Source of the DNA: an uncultured Bacilli bacterium
GTDB taxonomy: Bacteria; Bacillota_I; Bacilli_A; RF39; UBA660
Length of the DNA stretch: 5,507 bases
Direction: 5' to 3'
Assembly: GCA_944372725.1 (NCBI GenBank)
Contig: CALWAA010000075.1
Coordinates: forward strand, 1-5,507
This document shows positions 1 through 5,507 of this stretch, one piece after another (position 1 is the first letter of the stretch; each line of letters starts with the position of its first letter). The position numbers were made by a program, and so were the translations under genes. Under the pieces are notes generated by a model, which was not told where the DNA came from, made no database searches, and was given only the letters and a program-made list of their open reading frames with translations.

Positions 1-1773
1 GTTTTAGCTCATAATAAAACTTTAGCAGGTCAACTTTATTCGGAATTAAAAGAGCTTTTTCCAAATAATCATGTAGAATACTTTGTTTCATATTATGATT
101 ATTACCAACCGGAAGCTTATGTTCCATCAAGTGATACTTATATTGAAAAAGATGCATCTATTAATGATGAAATTGATGAGTTAAGACATAGTGCTACTAG
201 CGCTTTAATTAATTATAATGATGTTATTGTGGTTGCTAGTGTATCTTGTATTTATGGTATTGGTGAGAAAGAAGAATATGAAAAATCCATGCTTATTTTA
301 AATGTAGGGCAAAAAATAAAGAGAAATGATATTATTAATCATTTGGTTGATATGACTTATGAGAGAAATGATATTGATTTTCATCGGGGTACATTTAGAA
401 GCCGAGGGGATATTATTGATGTTATTCCGGCAAATGAACATGCTCATGGAATTAGGATTGAACTTTTTGGTGATGAAATTGATAGAATTTGTACGTTTGA
501 CCCTGTAACCGGTGTGGTTGTTAGTGATAAAAAAACAATTACTATTTCTCCGGCTTCTCACTTTGTTACGAGCCCAGAAAAGTTAGAGGAAGCGATTAGA
601 AGAATTCAAGCCGAACTTGATGAACGTCTTAAAGAGTTGAAAAGTGAAGGAAAGTTATTAGAAGAGCAAAGGCTTCGCGAGAGAACTAATTATGATATTG
701 AAATGCTTAAGGAAACAGGTTTTTGTAATGGCGTTGAAAATTATTCAAGACACCTTGCTCTACGTGGTGCTGGGGAAACTCCTACTTGTTTGATTGATTT
801 TTTTCCGAAAGATTTTTTACTAGTCGTAGATGAATCCCATGTTACTTTGCCACAAGTTAGAGGTATGTATAATGGTGATAGAATGCGAAAGCAAACTTTG
901 GTGGATTATGGATTTCGTCTTCCTAGTGCTCTTGATAATAGGCCTTTAAACTTCCAAGAGTTTGAAAGTAAAATTAATCAAGCTATCTATGTTTCAGCTA
1001 CTCCTGGTGATTATGAACTTGAACACACTCATGGTGAATACGTTGAACAAATTATTCGTCCAACTGGTTTACTTGACCCTACAATTGAAGTCAAACCAAC
1101 CGAAGGACAAATCGATGATATTATTTCCGAAATACGCTTGCGAATTGAAAAAAATGAACGAGTTTTAATTACAACTCTTACTATTCGGATGAGTGAAGAA
1201 TTAACCAATTATTTAAAAGAAATGGGTATTAAAGTGGCTTATTTGCATAGTGAAATAAAAACACTGGAACGTCTTAAAATTATTCGTGAACTAAGACTTG
1301 GGGTTTATGATTGTGTTGTTGGTATCAACTTGCTTCGAGAAGGACTTGATATCCCAGAAGTTAGTTTGATTTGTATTTTGGATGCTGATAAACAAGGATT
1401 CTTACGTAGTGAGCGAAGTCTTATTCAAACGATTGGCCGTTGTGCTAGAAATCAAAATGGTCATGTTATCATGTATGCTGATACAATGAGTGAAGCGATG
1501 GATGCCGCCATTAAAGAAACAGCACGTCGTCGGGAAATACAAGAGCAATATAACACAGAACATCATATTATTCCTAAAACAATTTCCAAAGAAATTAAAG
1601 AAGTTGTTTCTAATGAAATTGAGAATAAAGCTCAAAAACCTAAGATGAGTAAGAAAGAAAAAGAAAATATCTTAGCAACTTTAGAAGAGGAAATGAAAGA
1701 GGCTGCTCGTAATCTTGATTTTGAACGAGCTATGGAACTTCGTGATATCTTACTTGAAATGAAAAGCAATTAA
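1..1773 (+). CDS. uvrB: UvrABC excinuclease subunit B (UvrB), 5'-truncated by window edge
   Basis: UvrB is the DNA-damage verification helicase of nucleotide excision repair; it is loaded by UvrA and then recruits UvrC for incision. The frame is open from base 1 and gives 590 residues to TAA at 1771-1773. The family is about 655-660 residues, so roughly the first 60, including Walker A, lie upstream. Visible in order: motif Ia AHNKTLAGQ (residues 3-11), the beta-hairpin start YYDYYQPEAYVP (31-42) that clamps DNA, the UvrA-interaction region around RNDIDFHRGTFR, the DESH Walker B (277-280), SATP (332-335), GINLLREGLDIPE (441-453), motif VI QTIGRCARN (476-484) and a C-terminal UVR domain (about 561-588) for UvrC contact. 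Oddities: Cys481 replaces the usual Ala in GRAARN, and Ile395 sits where Lys is usual in TTLTKxM. An internal ATG at 229 is not the start, because strong UvrB similarity continues upstream of it. The gene converges with the minus-strand gene ending at 1788. Confidence 0.98.
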   Translation, partial: VLAHNKTLAGQLYSELKELFPNNHVEYFVSYYDYYQPEAYVPSSDTYIEKDASINDEIDELRHSATSALINYNDVIVVASVSCIYGIGEKEEYEKSMLILNVGQKIKRNDIINHLVDMTYERNDIDFHRGTFRSRGDIIDVIPANEHAHGIRIELFGDEIDRICTFDPVTGVVVSDKKTITISPASHFVTSPEKLEEAIRRIQAELDERLKELKSEGKLLEEQRLRERTNYDIEMLKETGFCNGVENYSRHLALRGAGETPTCLIDFFPKDFLLVVDESHVTLPQVRGMYNGDRMRKQTLVDYGFRLPSALDNRPLNFQEFESKINQAIYVSATPGDYELEHTHGEYVEQIIRPTGLLDPTIEVKPTEGQIDDIISEIRLRIEKNERVLITTLTIRMSEELTNYLKEMGIKVAYLHSEIKTLERLKIIRELRLGVYDCVVGINLLREGLDIPEVSLICILDADKQGFLRSERSLIQTIGRCARNQNGHVIMYADTMSEAMDAAIKETARRREIQEQYNTEHHIIPKTISKEIKEVVSNEIENKAQKPKMSKKEKENILATLEEEMKEAARNLDFERAMELRDILLEMKSN

Positions 1774-1775
1774 AA

Positions 1776-1808
1776 AACTCCAAAATATTAATTGGAGTTC
1801 TTTTTTTT
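1776..1808. terminator. Bidirectional intrinsic terminator between uvrB and the convergent hypothetical gene
   Basis: A perfect 8-bp stem is formed by AACTCCAA (1776-1783) and TTGGAGTT (1792-1799) around an 8-nt loop. On the plus strand it is followed by C and eight T (1801-1808), starting 2 nt after the uvrB stop. Read on the minus strand, the same hairpin is followed by a T-rich run complementary to the A tract at 1772-1777. The stop codon of the minus-strand gene (1788-1790) lies in the loop, and its last codons are made from the T tract and stem. The plus-strand function is clear; the minus-strand function is inferred. Confidence 0.85.
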
Positions 1809-2600
1809 GGTTCTAATAAGTTCGTTATTACTTATTATGTTTTGAACTATTTTATTTTCATCTAAATCTTTAATATCAGCACCATTTATTTGAATAAAAT
1901 TTTTAAATGCATTAACAGCTTCTAATAGATCTTCGTCATAAAAATAACAAGATATATCACCTGATATGTTGTATGCATTAATTTTTTCTTCTCCTAATGC
2001 GGGTGTATGGCCAAAAATATTTGGTTTCACTAAAGTATCATAATGATAATCTGTTAAAACAATTAAAGATGTTTGTTGACTTACTATTTTGTTGGTTATT
2101 AATCCTACTTCATAAGCACGATATACTAATTCATTATCAAGTTTATCTACTACATCTTTTTTAGCAATAATTAATACTTTGCCATCAACAGGTATTTTTT
2201 CTCTATCACCATGAGTTGTCTCAAAAGTTACTTCATCTTCTATATGAAGTAAAACTTGGGAATATTTTTGTTCTTCTTTATTTACTAATTTAAGTATTAC
2301 TCTAATTGCTTTTTCATAATCATTAAGGTAATCTTGCGTATATTCGTATTTTTCATTTATATGTCTTAGATTTGATTTAAAATAAAATAAAAATCGTTGC
2401 GCTATATTTGCTTTTTTTCTGATTTCTTCTGCTATTTGTTTTCTTCCTAAAGTTGTTTGTTTATATTGTTCTTCTAAAGTTATAATTTCTTGATAAACTT
2501 TTGCTAATCCAAATATATCTTCTTGGGTTAATTGTTTTATTTTTTTGATATCGTCGACATTAACATTGTCTTTTTTTAAAAATTCCATCAAACTTAGCAT
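1788..2600 (-). CDS. Hypothetical protein, 270 aa, helical/coiled-coil N-terminus plus alpha/beta C-terminal part
   Basis: I do not recognise this protein. Residues 1-125 are rich in Lys, Glu, Gln and Leu, with little Gly or Pro, and look like long helices, probably coiled coil (about 15-65 and 80-115). From about residue 138, hydrophobic beta-like stretches (GKVLIIAKKD at 140-149, TSLIVLTDYH at 177-186) alternate with helices, suggesting a small alpha/beta domain. There is no signal peptide and no convincing membrane helix; LFYF at 71-74 is too short and lies among charged residues. It is therefore probably cytoplasmic. The ATG at 2600 is supported by AGAAGG at 2607-2612, 6 nt upstream; the alternative Met5 would lie about 18 nt from that site. 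It follows the zinc-ribbon gene by 25 nt on the same strand with no terminator between, so the two are probably co-transcribed. The C-terminal residues KKKNSN come from terminator sequence. Real gene: high confidence. Function: unknown. Confidence 0.85.
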   Translation of the reverse strand: MLSLMEFLKKDNVNVDDIKKIKQLTQEDIFGLAKVYQEIITLEEQYKQTTLGRKQIAEEIRKKANIAQRFLFYFKSNLRHINEKYEYTQDYLNDYEKAIRVILKLVNKEEQKYSQVLLHIEDEVTFETTHGDREKIPVDGKVLIIAKKDVVDKLDNELVYRAYEVGLITNKIVSQQTSLIVLTDYHYDTLVKPNIFGHTPALGEEKINAYNISGDISCYFYDEDLLEAVNAFKNFIQINGADIKDLDENKIVQNIISNNELIRTKKKNSN

Positions 2601-2606
2601 TTAAAG

Positions 2607-2612
2607 CCTTCT
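2607..2612 (-). promoter_or_regulatory. Ribosome binding site of the 270-aa hypothetical gene
   Basis: AGAAGG on the minus strand, 6 nt before the ATG at 2600. It lies in the 25-nt gap after the zinc-ribbon stop codon, fixes the start choice and allows independent initiation within the shared transcript. Confidence 0.7.
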
Positions 2613-2625
2613 TTCGTTATAATTT

Positions 2626-2868
2626 TTATTCACCAAACATTTCAAATATTTCACTTAAGAATGATTCTCTTTTGTGAGGTTTATTTTCTTTATTTAATTT
2701 TTGATTATTTTTTTCTATTTCTTCTATTCTTGTTTCTTCTTTTTCTGTTAATTTTTCTAGTTCACCGCGGTCAAGCCATATGCCTCGACATTCTGGGCAA
2801 TAATCTATTTCAATTCCTTTCTTTTCAGTCATTAATAAGGTTACATCTTTACATACTGGACATTTCAT
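2626..2868 (-). CDS. zf-TFIIB-type zinc-ribbon protein, 80 aa
   Basis: A small protein with an N-terminal four-cysteine zinc ribbon: CPVC (Cys3, Cys6) and CPEC (Cys24, Cys27), followed by RGIWLDRGELEKL (28-40). CxxC, about 17 residues, then CPxCxGxWLDxGEL is the signature of the bacterial zf-TFIIB domain family (named for resemblance to transcription factor zinc fingers; the role of these short bacterial members is not established). Residues 41-68 are highly charged and probably helical or disordered. The C-terminus FLSEIFEMFGE (70-80) is a short amphipathic segment; similar FLxxLF-like tails occur in this family, from memory, and may be a docking motif. AGGAGG lies 7 nt before the ATG, a strong site. 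It is first in a two-gene unit with the 270-aa protein and has its own promoter. It is probably cytoplasmic, binding nucleic acid or protein (inference). Confidence 0.9.
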   Translation of the reverse strand: MKCPVCKDVTLLMTEKKGIEIDYCPECRGIWLDRGELEKLTEKEETRIEEIEKNNQKLNKENKPHKRESFLSEIFEMFGE

Positions 2869-2875
2869 ATTTTTT

Positions 2876-2918
2876 CCTCCTTATTAATATTATATCAATA
2901 ATGATTAAAAGAACGCAA
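2876..2918 (-). promoter_or_regulatory. Promoter and RBS of the zinc-ribbon / hypothetical gene pair
   Basis: On the minus strand there is a perfect TATAAT -10 (2889-2894) with the extended TG motif immediately upstream (TGA, 2895-2897). A partial -35, TTGCGT (2913-2918), lies 18 bp upstream and abuts the stop codon of the preceding flavoprotein gene. AGGAGG is at 2876-2881. Expected transcription start is near 2882, giving a leader of about 14 nt. The preceding gene may also read through into this unit. Confidence 0.65.
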
Positions 2919-3968
2919 TCATTTTTTATTTATAAAGAAGTGATTGAAAACATAAGCGATGAGTTTATTAAAGAGGCGACAACCAACATTGAAAATTAAG
3001 AATAATATTCCTTTTAAATAAAATATTTTTAATAGTAATTTCATAAATATAAATTTTAATTTTAGTTTTAAAATGCTTCTTTTGTATATACTATTATTCT
3101 TTTGGCTTATCGCTTTCGCACATATTTTTCCTGTATAAAGTCCATATCTTAAACCTGATAATGTTAAGGGGTCACAGGCACCAACAGCATCACCAACATA
3201 ATAAATATTTTTATTTATTAAGCCCTTTCTTATCCCTATTGGTGTATATGCTCCTTTAACATTCTTTGTATTTCCTTCTATATTTAATTTTTTTAAATAT
3301 TGTTTAAAAATTTTATTATAATTTAATTTTGGATTATAAACATCCGTTAGGCCTATATTTGTAGTTCCTTTATAAGTACTTACCCAACCATAGCCATGCT
3401 TTGTTACTCCAAAATGAATTTCAATGCTATCTGGTCTGTTTGTTTTTTCTATTAATTGCATCGCTATATTTCTCTTTTTGTTTTTTTGATATTTACTTCC
3501 ATAACCAGTTGTTCCGTCTGCAAAAATAAGATAATCATAAGTGTAAGTATCTTGTGTGTTTATTTTTATCCAATTTTTATTCATATTATGACGAATAATA
3601 TTGGTATTTTCTAATATTACAATTCCTTTTTTCTTGGCTAACTTATAAAACTCATAATCTAGTTCTATTCTATCGATATTTTTGTTAGTAAATAAAAACT
3701 TATTCACAATTTTTTGTTTTTCTTCGTATTTATAGAATATTTTGAAATCTTTGATTAAACTATAATGACACTTGTTGATATTTAATCCTAAAGATTCATA
3801 CTCTTTTTTGGTTTTATTTGTAATATATCCAGCACAACATTTGTATCTGGGAAATTCTTTTTGTTCTATGACTAAGATATCTTTTATGCCATTTTTTAAA
3901 AGATTTAAGGCTGCTCCTAACCCTGATGGTCCAGCGCCAATAATAATTACTTCATAGTGTTTGTTCAT
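2919..3968 (-). CDS. Geranylgeranyl-reductase-family FAD-dependent oxidoreductase
   Basis: A 349-residue flavoprotein of the p-hydroxybenzoate-hydroxylase fold, geranylgeranyl reductase (GGR) branch. The family reduces isoprenoid double bonds or oxidises and reduces other lipophilic substrates; the substrate here is unknown. Seen: N-terminal Rossmann GAGPSG (11-16) with acidic Glu35 ending strand 2, GGR-type FPRYKCCAG (39-47), the mid-protein DYLIFADG (145-152), and the FAD-binding GDAVGACDPLTLSG (259-272), matching GDAxGxxxPxxxxG. The GGR substrate motif YxWxFP is recognisable as YGWVST (193-198), so the FP pair is replaced. Residues from about 303 to 345 are hydrophobic with many Lys, and probably associate with the membrane. 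Start: ATG at 3968 with AAGGTG 7 nt upstream; GAGPSG begins at residue 11, as expected. Stop is TGA. Hand counts over seven 60-base lines give about 24% GC, against about 37% in three lines of uvrB and 30% in three of the suf genes. This could reflect transfer or relaxed selection. Confidence 0.88.
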   Translation of the reverse strand: MNKHYEVIIIGAGPSGLGAALNLLKNGIKDILVIEQKEFPRYKCCAGYITNKTKKEYESLGLNINKCHYSLIKDFKIFYKYEEKQKIVNKFLFTNKNIDRIELDYEFYKLAKKKGIVILENTNIIRHNMNKNWIKINTQDTYTYDYLIFADGTTGYGSKYQKNKKRNIAMQLIEKTNRPDSIEIHFGVTKHGYGWVSTYKGTTNIGLTDVYNPKLNYNKIFKQYLKKLNIEGNTKNVKGAYTPIGIRKGLINKNIYYVGDAVGACDPLTLSGLRYGLYTGKICAKAISQKNNSIYKRSILKLKLKFIFMKLLLKIFYLKGILFLIFNVGCRLFNKLIAYVFNHFFINKK

Positions 3969-3975
3969 ATAAATA

Positions 3976-3997
3976 CACCTTGTTTTATATTATATCA
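3976..3997 (-). promoter_or_regulatory. Extended -10 promoter and RBS of the flavoprotein gene
   Basis: On the minus strand, TGA (3995-3997) directly precedes a perfect TATAAT (3989-3994), making an extended -10 box. No good -35 is seen: at 17 bp spacing the hexamer is TTATTA (4012-4017), matching consensus at three positions. AAGGTG (3976-3981) is the ribosome binding site. Expected transcription start is near 3982, so the leader is only about 14 nt. Confidence 0.6.
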
Positions 3998-4015
3998 TCT
4001 ATATCTTTATTTAAT

Positions 4016-4046
4016 AAAAAAAACATATATGACTTTACACATATAT
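4016..4046 (-). terminator. Probable intrinsic terminator after the suf genes
   Basis: On the minus strand, a 7-bp stem (4040-4046 paired with 4025-4031, ATATATG/CATATAT) with an 8-nt loop is followed, after two bases, by eight T (complement of A at 4016-4023). The stem begins inside the stop codon of the SufB-like gene. It has only one G-C pair, so it is weak as a hairpin, but the T tract and position fit. It would end the operon after the SufB-like gene and insulate the flavoprotein gene. Confidence 0.6.
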
Positions 4047-4963
4047 TATTTTAAAAATCCTTTAATAATGACTTCTTCGGCTTCTTTTTCGTTTAAGCCT
4101 AAAGTCATTAATTTTTTTAGTTGTTCACCGGCAATTTTACCTATTGCTGCTTCATGAATTAGATTAGCATCAATATTTTTGGCGTAAATCTCAGGAATTG
4201 CTTTTACACAACCTTTATCTTTAATAATCGCATCACATTCCACATGGGCATAGCATTTGGTATTGCCAGTAATATTTGAGGTAAATTCTTGATAAGATGA
4301 ACCTTCAGCTACACTTCTACTTGTGACATGAACACTTGAATTTTCACCATTTAGTTCAACAATAAATTCTGTTTTGGCAGTTTGTTTATCTGTTGTTAGA
4401 ATTTTTTCGGATATTTCAAGAGTGGTATTGCTATCAAGATAAGCTTTGGTAATGCGAATCGTGTCATCTACTCCTTTTATTTGGATGCTGTCCATCGTCA
4501 TTGAAGAGTTATCTTTCATATATATTTCAGTTGTCGGATTAAGGGTCTTTTTTCCCTTGCCTTTTCCTTCGCCATAGTGCTTTTCAACATATTTTACTTT
4601 AGCACCTTCATCTAAATAAAAGCGATGAATACCATCATGTTCTGAATCTTTGTGTTCATCATTGTGAATTCCACAGCCGGCAAAAATAATGACGTTCGCA
4701 TTTTTACCAATATGAAAATCATTATAAACAACGTCAGTTAAACCACTTTCGGTAATAATAACCGGTATGTGAACAATACCAAAAAGAGTATTTTCTTTGA
4801 CATAAATATCAATGCCACTTTTATCTTCTTTGGTTACAATACTAATATAATCATTTACTTTTCTTTCAATACTTTCACCATTTTTTCTGATGTTATATAC
4901 TTCGGCATTCTCATTAAATGTTTCGCTAATTTCACTTAATAATTCTTTATCTGTATTATTCAT
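4046..4963 (-). CDS. sufB: SufB/SufD-family Fe-S cluster assembly scaffold, SufB-like (SmsB-type)
   Basis: A 305-residue SufBD-family protein that, with the SufC-type ATPase encoded just upstream, should assemble Fe-S clusters in the cytoplasm. It is much shorter than canonical SufB (about 465-495 residues) and lacks most of the N-terminal region. The conserved core has GCGIHN (96-101), EHDGIH (108-113), KHYGEG (128-133), HVECDAII (240-247) and the C-terminal HEAAIGKI (270-277) followed by EQLKKLMTLGL. Cys243 and Glu271 lie 28 residues apart and align with E. coli SufB Cys405 and Glu434 (29 apart), the sulfur-accepting and cluster-site residues; SufD lacks this Cys. It is therefore SufB-like, although automatic annotation may call it SufD. 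It has additional Cys97, Cys237 and Cys252. ATG at 4963 follows AGGAGG by 5 nt and overlaps the end of sufC by 8 nt, implying translational coupling. A terminator-like hairpin follows immediately. Confidence 0.9.
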   Translation of the reverse strand: MNNTDKELLSEISETFNENAEVYNIRKNGESIERKVNDYISIVTKEDKSGIDIYVKENTLFGIVHIPVIITESGLTDVVYNDFHIGKNANVIIFAGCGIHNDEHKDSEHDGIHRFYLDEGAKVKYVEKHYGEGKGKGKKTLNPTTEIYMKDNSSMTMDSIQIKGVDDTIRITKAYLDSNTTLEISEKILTTDKQTAKTEFIVELNGENSSVHVTSRSVAEGSSYQEFTSNITGNTKCYAHVECDAIIKDKGCVKAIPEIYAKNIDANLIHEAAIGKIAGEQLKKLMTLGLNEKEAEEVIIKGFLK

Positions 4964-5507
4964 GGCTACCTCCTTTTGGACAATCTCTAGATAAAATGCT
5001 TTCTAACATCGTATCTTTGGTTCCCACTTCTTTAATTTGTCCTGCTTCTAATAAAATGATAGCATCGGCGATAGATAATATCCTTTCTTGGTGAGAAATC
5101 ACAATAGTTGTTCCCTTTTTCTTAAGTCCAATTTCTTTAAATATTTCTGTTAAATATTTAAAACTCCATAAATCAATTCCTGCTTCTGGTTCATCAAAGA
5201 TGGATATATTGGGATTTCTTGCAATGACACTTGCTATTTCAATTCTTTTTAATTCACCACCAGATAAAGAATTGTTCAGTTCTCTATCAATGTATTCATT
5301 CGCGCATAATCCTACTTTGGATAAAATATCACAAGCTTCTTTTTTTCCTACCGCTTTTCCAGTAGCAATCTTAAGTAAATCATATACTGTTAATCCTTTA
5401 AATGTTACAGGGCTTTGAAATGCAAAACCAATTCCTAACTTAGCACGTTCATCTACACTTAAATTCGTGATATCTTTCCCATTATAAAGGATAGTTCCAC
5501 TATCGGG
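4956..5507 (-). CDS. sufC: SufC-type Fe-S assembly ATPase (SmsC-like), N-terminus beyond window edge
   Basis: The ABC-class ATPase partner of SufB: it hydrolyses ATP to drive conformational change in the cytoplasmic scaffold complex and is not a transporter. The frame is open from 5507 and gives 183 residues to TAA at 4956-4958. SufC is about 250 residues, so some 60, including Walker A, are missing. Seen, numbered from the first visible residue: Q-loop FAFQSP (28-33), signature LSGGELKRIEIA (81-92), Walker B ISIFDEP (101-107), D-loop region EAGIDLW (108-114), H-loop ISHQER (137-142). The FDEPEAGID form differs from the ILDExDSGLD of proteobacterial SufC and resembles SufC-like proteins found beside short SufB proteins in clostridia and archaea (from memory). 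The C-terminus RDCPKGGSHE is partly encoded by the ribosome binding site of the next gene. The start and promoter are outside the window. Confidence 0.92.
   Translation of the reverse strand, partial: PDSGTILYNGKDITNLSVDERAKLGIGFAFQSPVTFKGLTVYDLLKIATGKAVGKKEACDILSKVGLCANEYIDRELNNSLSGGELKRIEIASVIARNPNISIFDEPEAGIDLWSFKYLTEIFKEIGLKKKGTTIVISHQERILSIADAIILLEAGQIKEVGTKDTMLESILSRDCPKGGSHE
4969..4974 (-). promoter_or_regulatory. Ribosome binding site of the SufB-like gene, inside the sufC coding region
   Basis: AGGAGG on the minus strand, 5 nt before the ATG at 4963. It lies within the last codons of sufC and encodes part of its Lys-Gly-Gly tail, so translation of the two subunits is likely coupled. 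Confidence 0.8.

Noticed and set aside
298..561. Minus-strand open frame inside uvrB
   Set aside because: It is wholly antisense to strongly conserved UvrB sequence, has a low-complexity Asn/Ile composition and no supporting context.
962..1168. Plus-strand open frame in another frame within uvrB
   Set aside because: It overlaps the conserved SATP region of UvrB and shows no recognisable domain. It is a shadow of the real frame.
2919..2921. TGA stop of the flavoprotein gene as a possible UGA-Trp codon, given the Mycoplasma-like AT content
   Set aside because: Tryptophans at conserved positions (for example YGW in the flavoprotein, IDLW in SufC) are all TGG, and no in-frame TGA occurs within any gene. 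Standard code is the simpler reading.
2900..2923. Hairpin AATGATT / AATCATT just downstream of and overlapping the flavoprotein stop, as a terminator
   Set aside because: On the minus strand no T run follows the second arm; the sequence goes into ATTATTGATATAAT, the next promoter. A T run follows only on the plus strand, where no gene ends. The stem has a single G-C pair, so it is probably chance in AT-rich DNA.
2661..2999. Plus-strand open frame of 112 codons rich in Leu and Phe
   Set aside because: It lies antisense to the zinc-ribbon gene and the end of the flavoprotein gene. Its Leu/Phe content mirrors Lys/Glu codons on the other strand, and it resembles no known protein.
3969..4045. Possible small RNA or extra gene in the longest gap
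   Set aside because: The 77 bases are accounted for by the suf terminator and the flavoprotein promoter and RBS. No conserved RNA fold or open frame with an RBS was seen.

Overview
This is a compact, AT-rich bacterial window with standard genetic code: tryptophan is TGG in the genes checked and TGA ends the flavoprotein gene. It resembles a low-GC Bacillota/Mycoplasmatota-type genome, possibly a gut anaerobe. That placement rests on base composition, strong AGGAGG-type ribosome binding sites, TATAAT promoters and the style of the UvrB and Suf proteins. It is inference, not a firm identification.

Layout: (1) 1-1773, plus strand: the 3' part of uvrB (nucleotide excision repair), lacking the first ~60 residues. 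(2) 1776-1808: a hairpin terminator that can serve both strands, because uvrB converges with the next gene. (3) 1788-2868, minus strand: a two-gene unit made of an 80-aa zf-TFIIB-type zinc-ribbon protein followed, 25 nt later, by an unrecognised 270-aa protein. (4) 2919-3968, minus: a geranylgeranyl-reductase-like FAD oxidoreductase with a hydrophobic, basic C-terminal tail, more AT-rich than its neighbours. (5) 4046-5507, minus: a SufB-like Fe-S scaffold preceded by an overlapping SufC-type ATPase that runs off the window edge.

The two Suf genes look like the two-component, SmsCB-type minimal SUF system rather than a canonical SufCDSUB operon. The single SufB/D paralogue keeps equivalents of the SufB sulfur-accepting Cys and the cluster-site Glu, and a terminator-like hairpin follows it directly, with no sufD, sufS or sufU downstream. 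The flavoprotein and zinc-ribbon genes have promoter-RBS-start modules that match in sequence (TGATATAATAT) and spacing, which suggests each can be transcribed separately with a very short leader. I saw no tRNA, rRNA, CRISPR array, insertion sequence or prophage gene. The longest gene-free stretch is about 77 bases (3969-4045), and it is accounted for by a promoter and a terminator.
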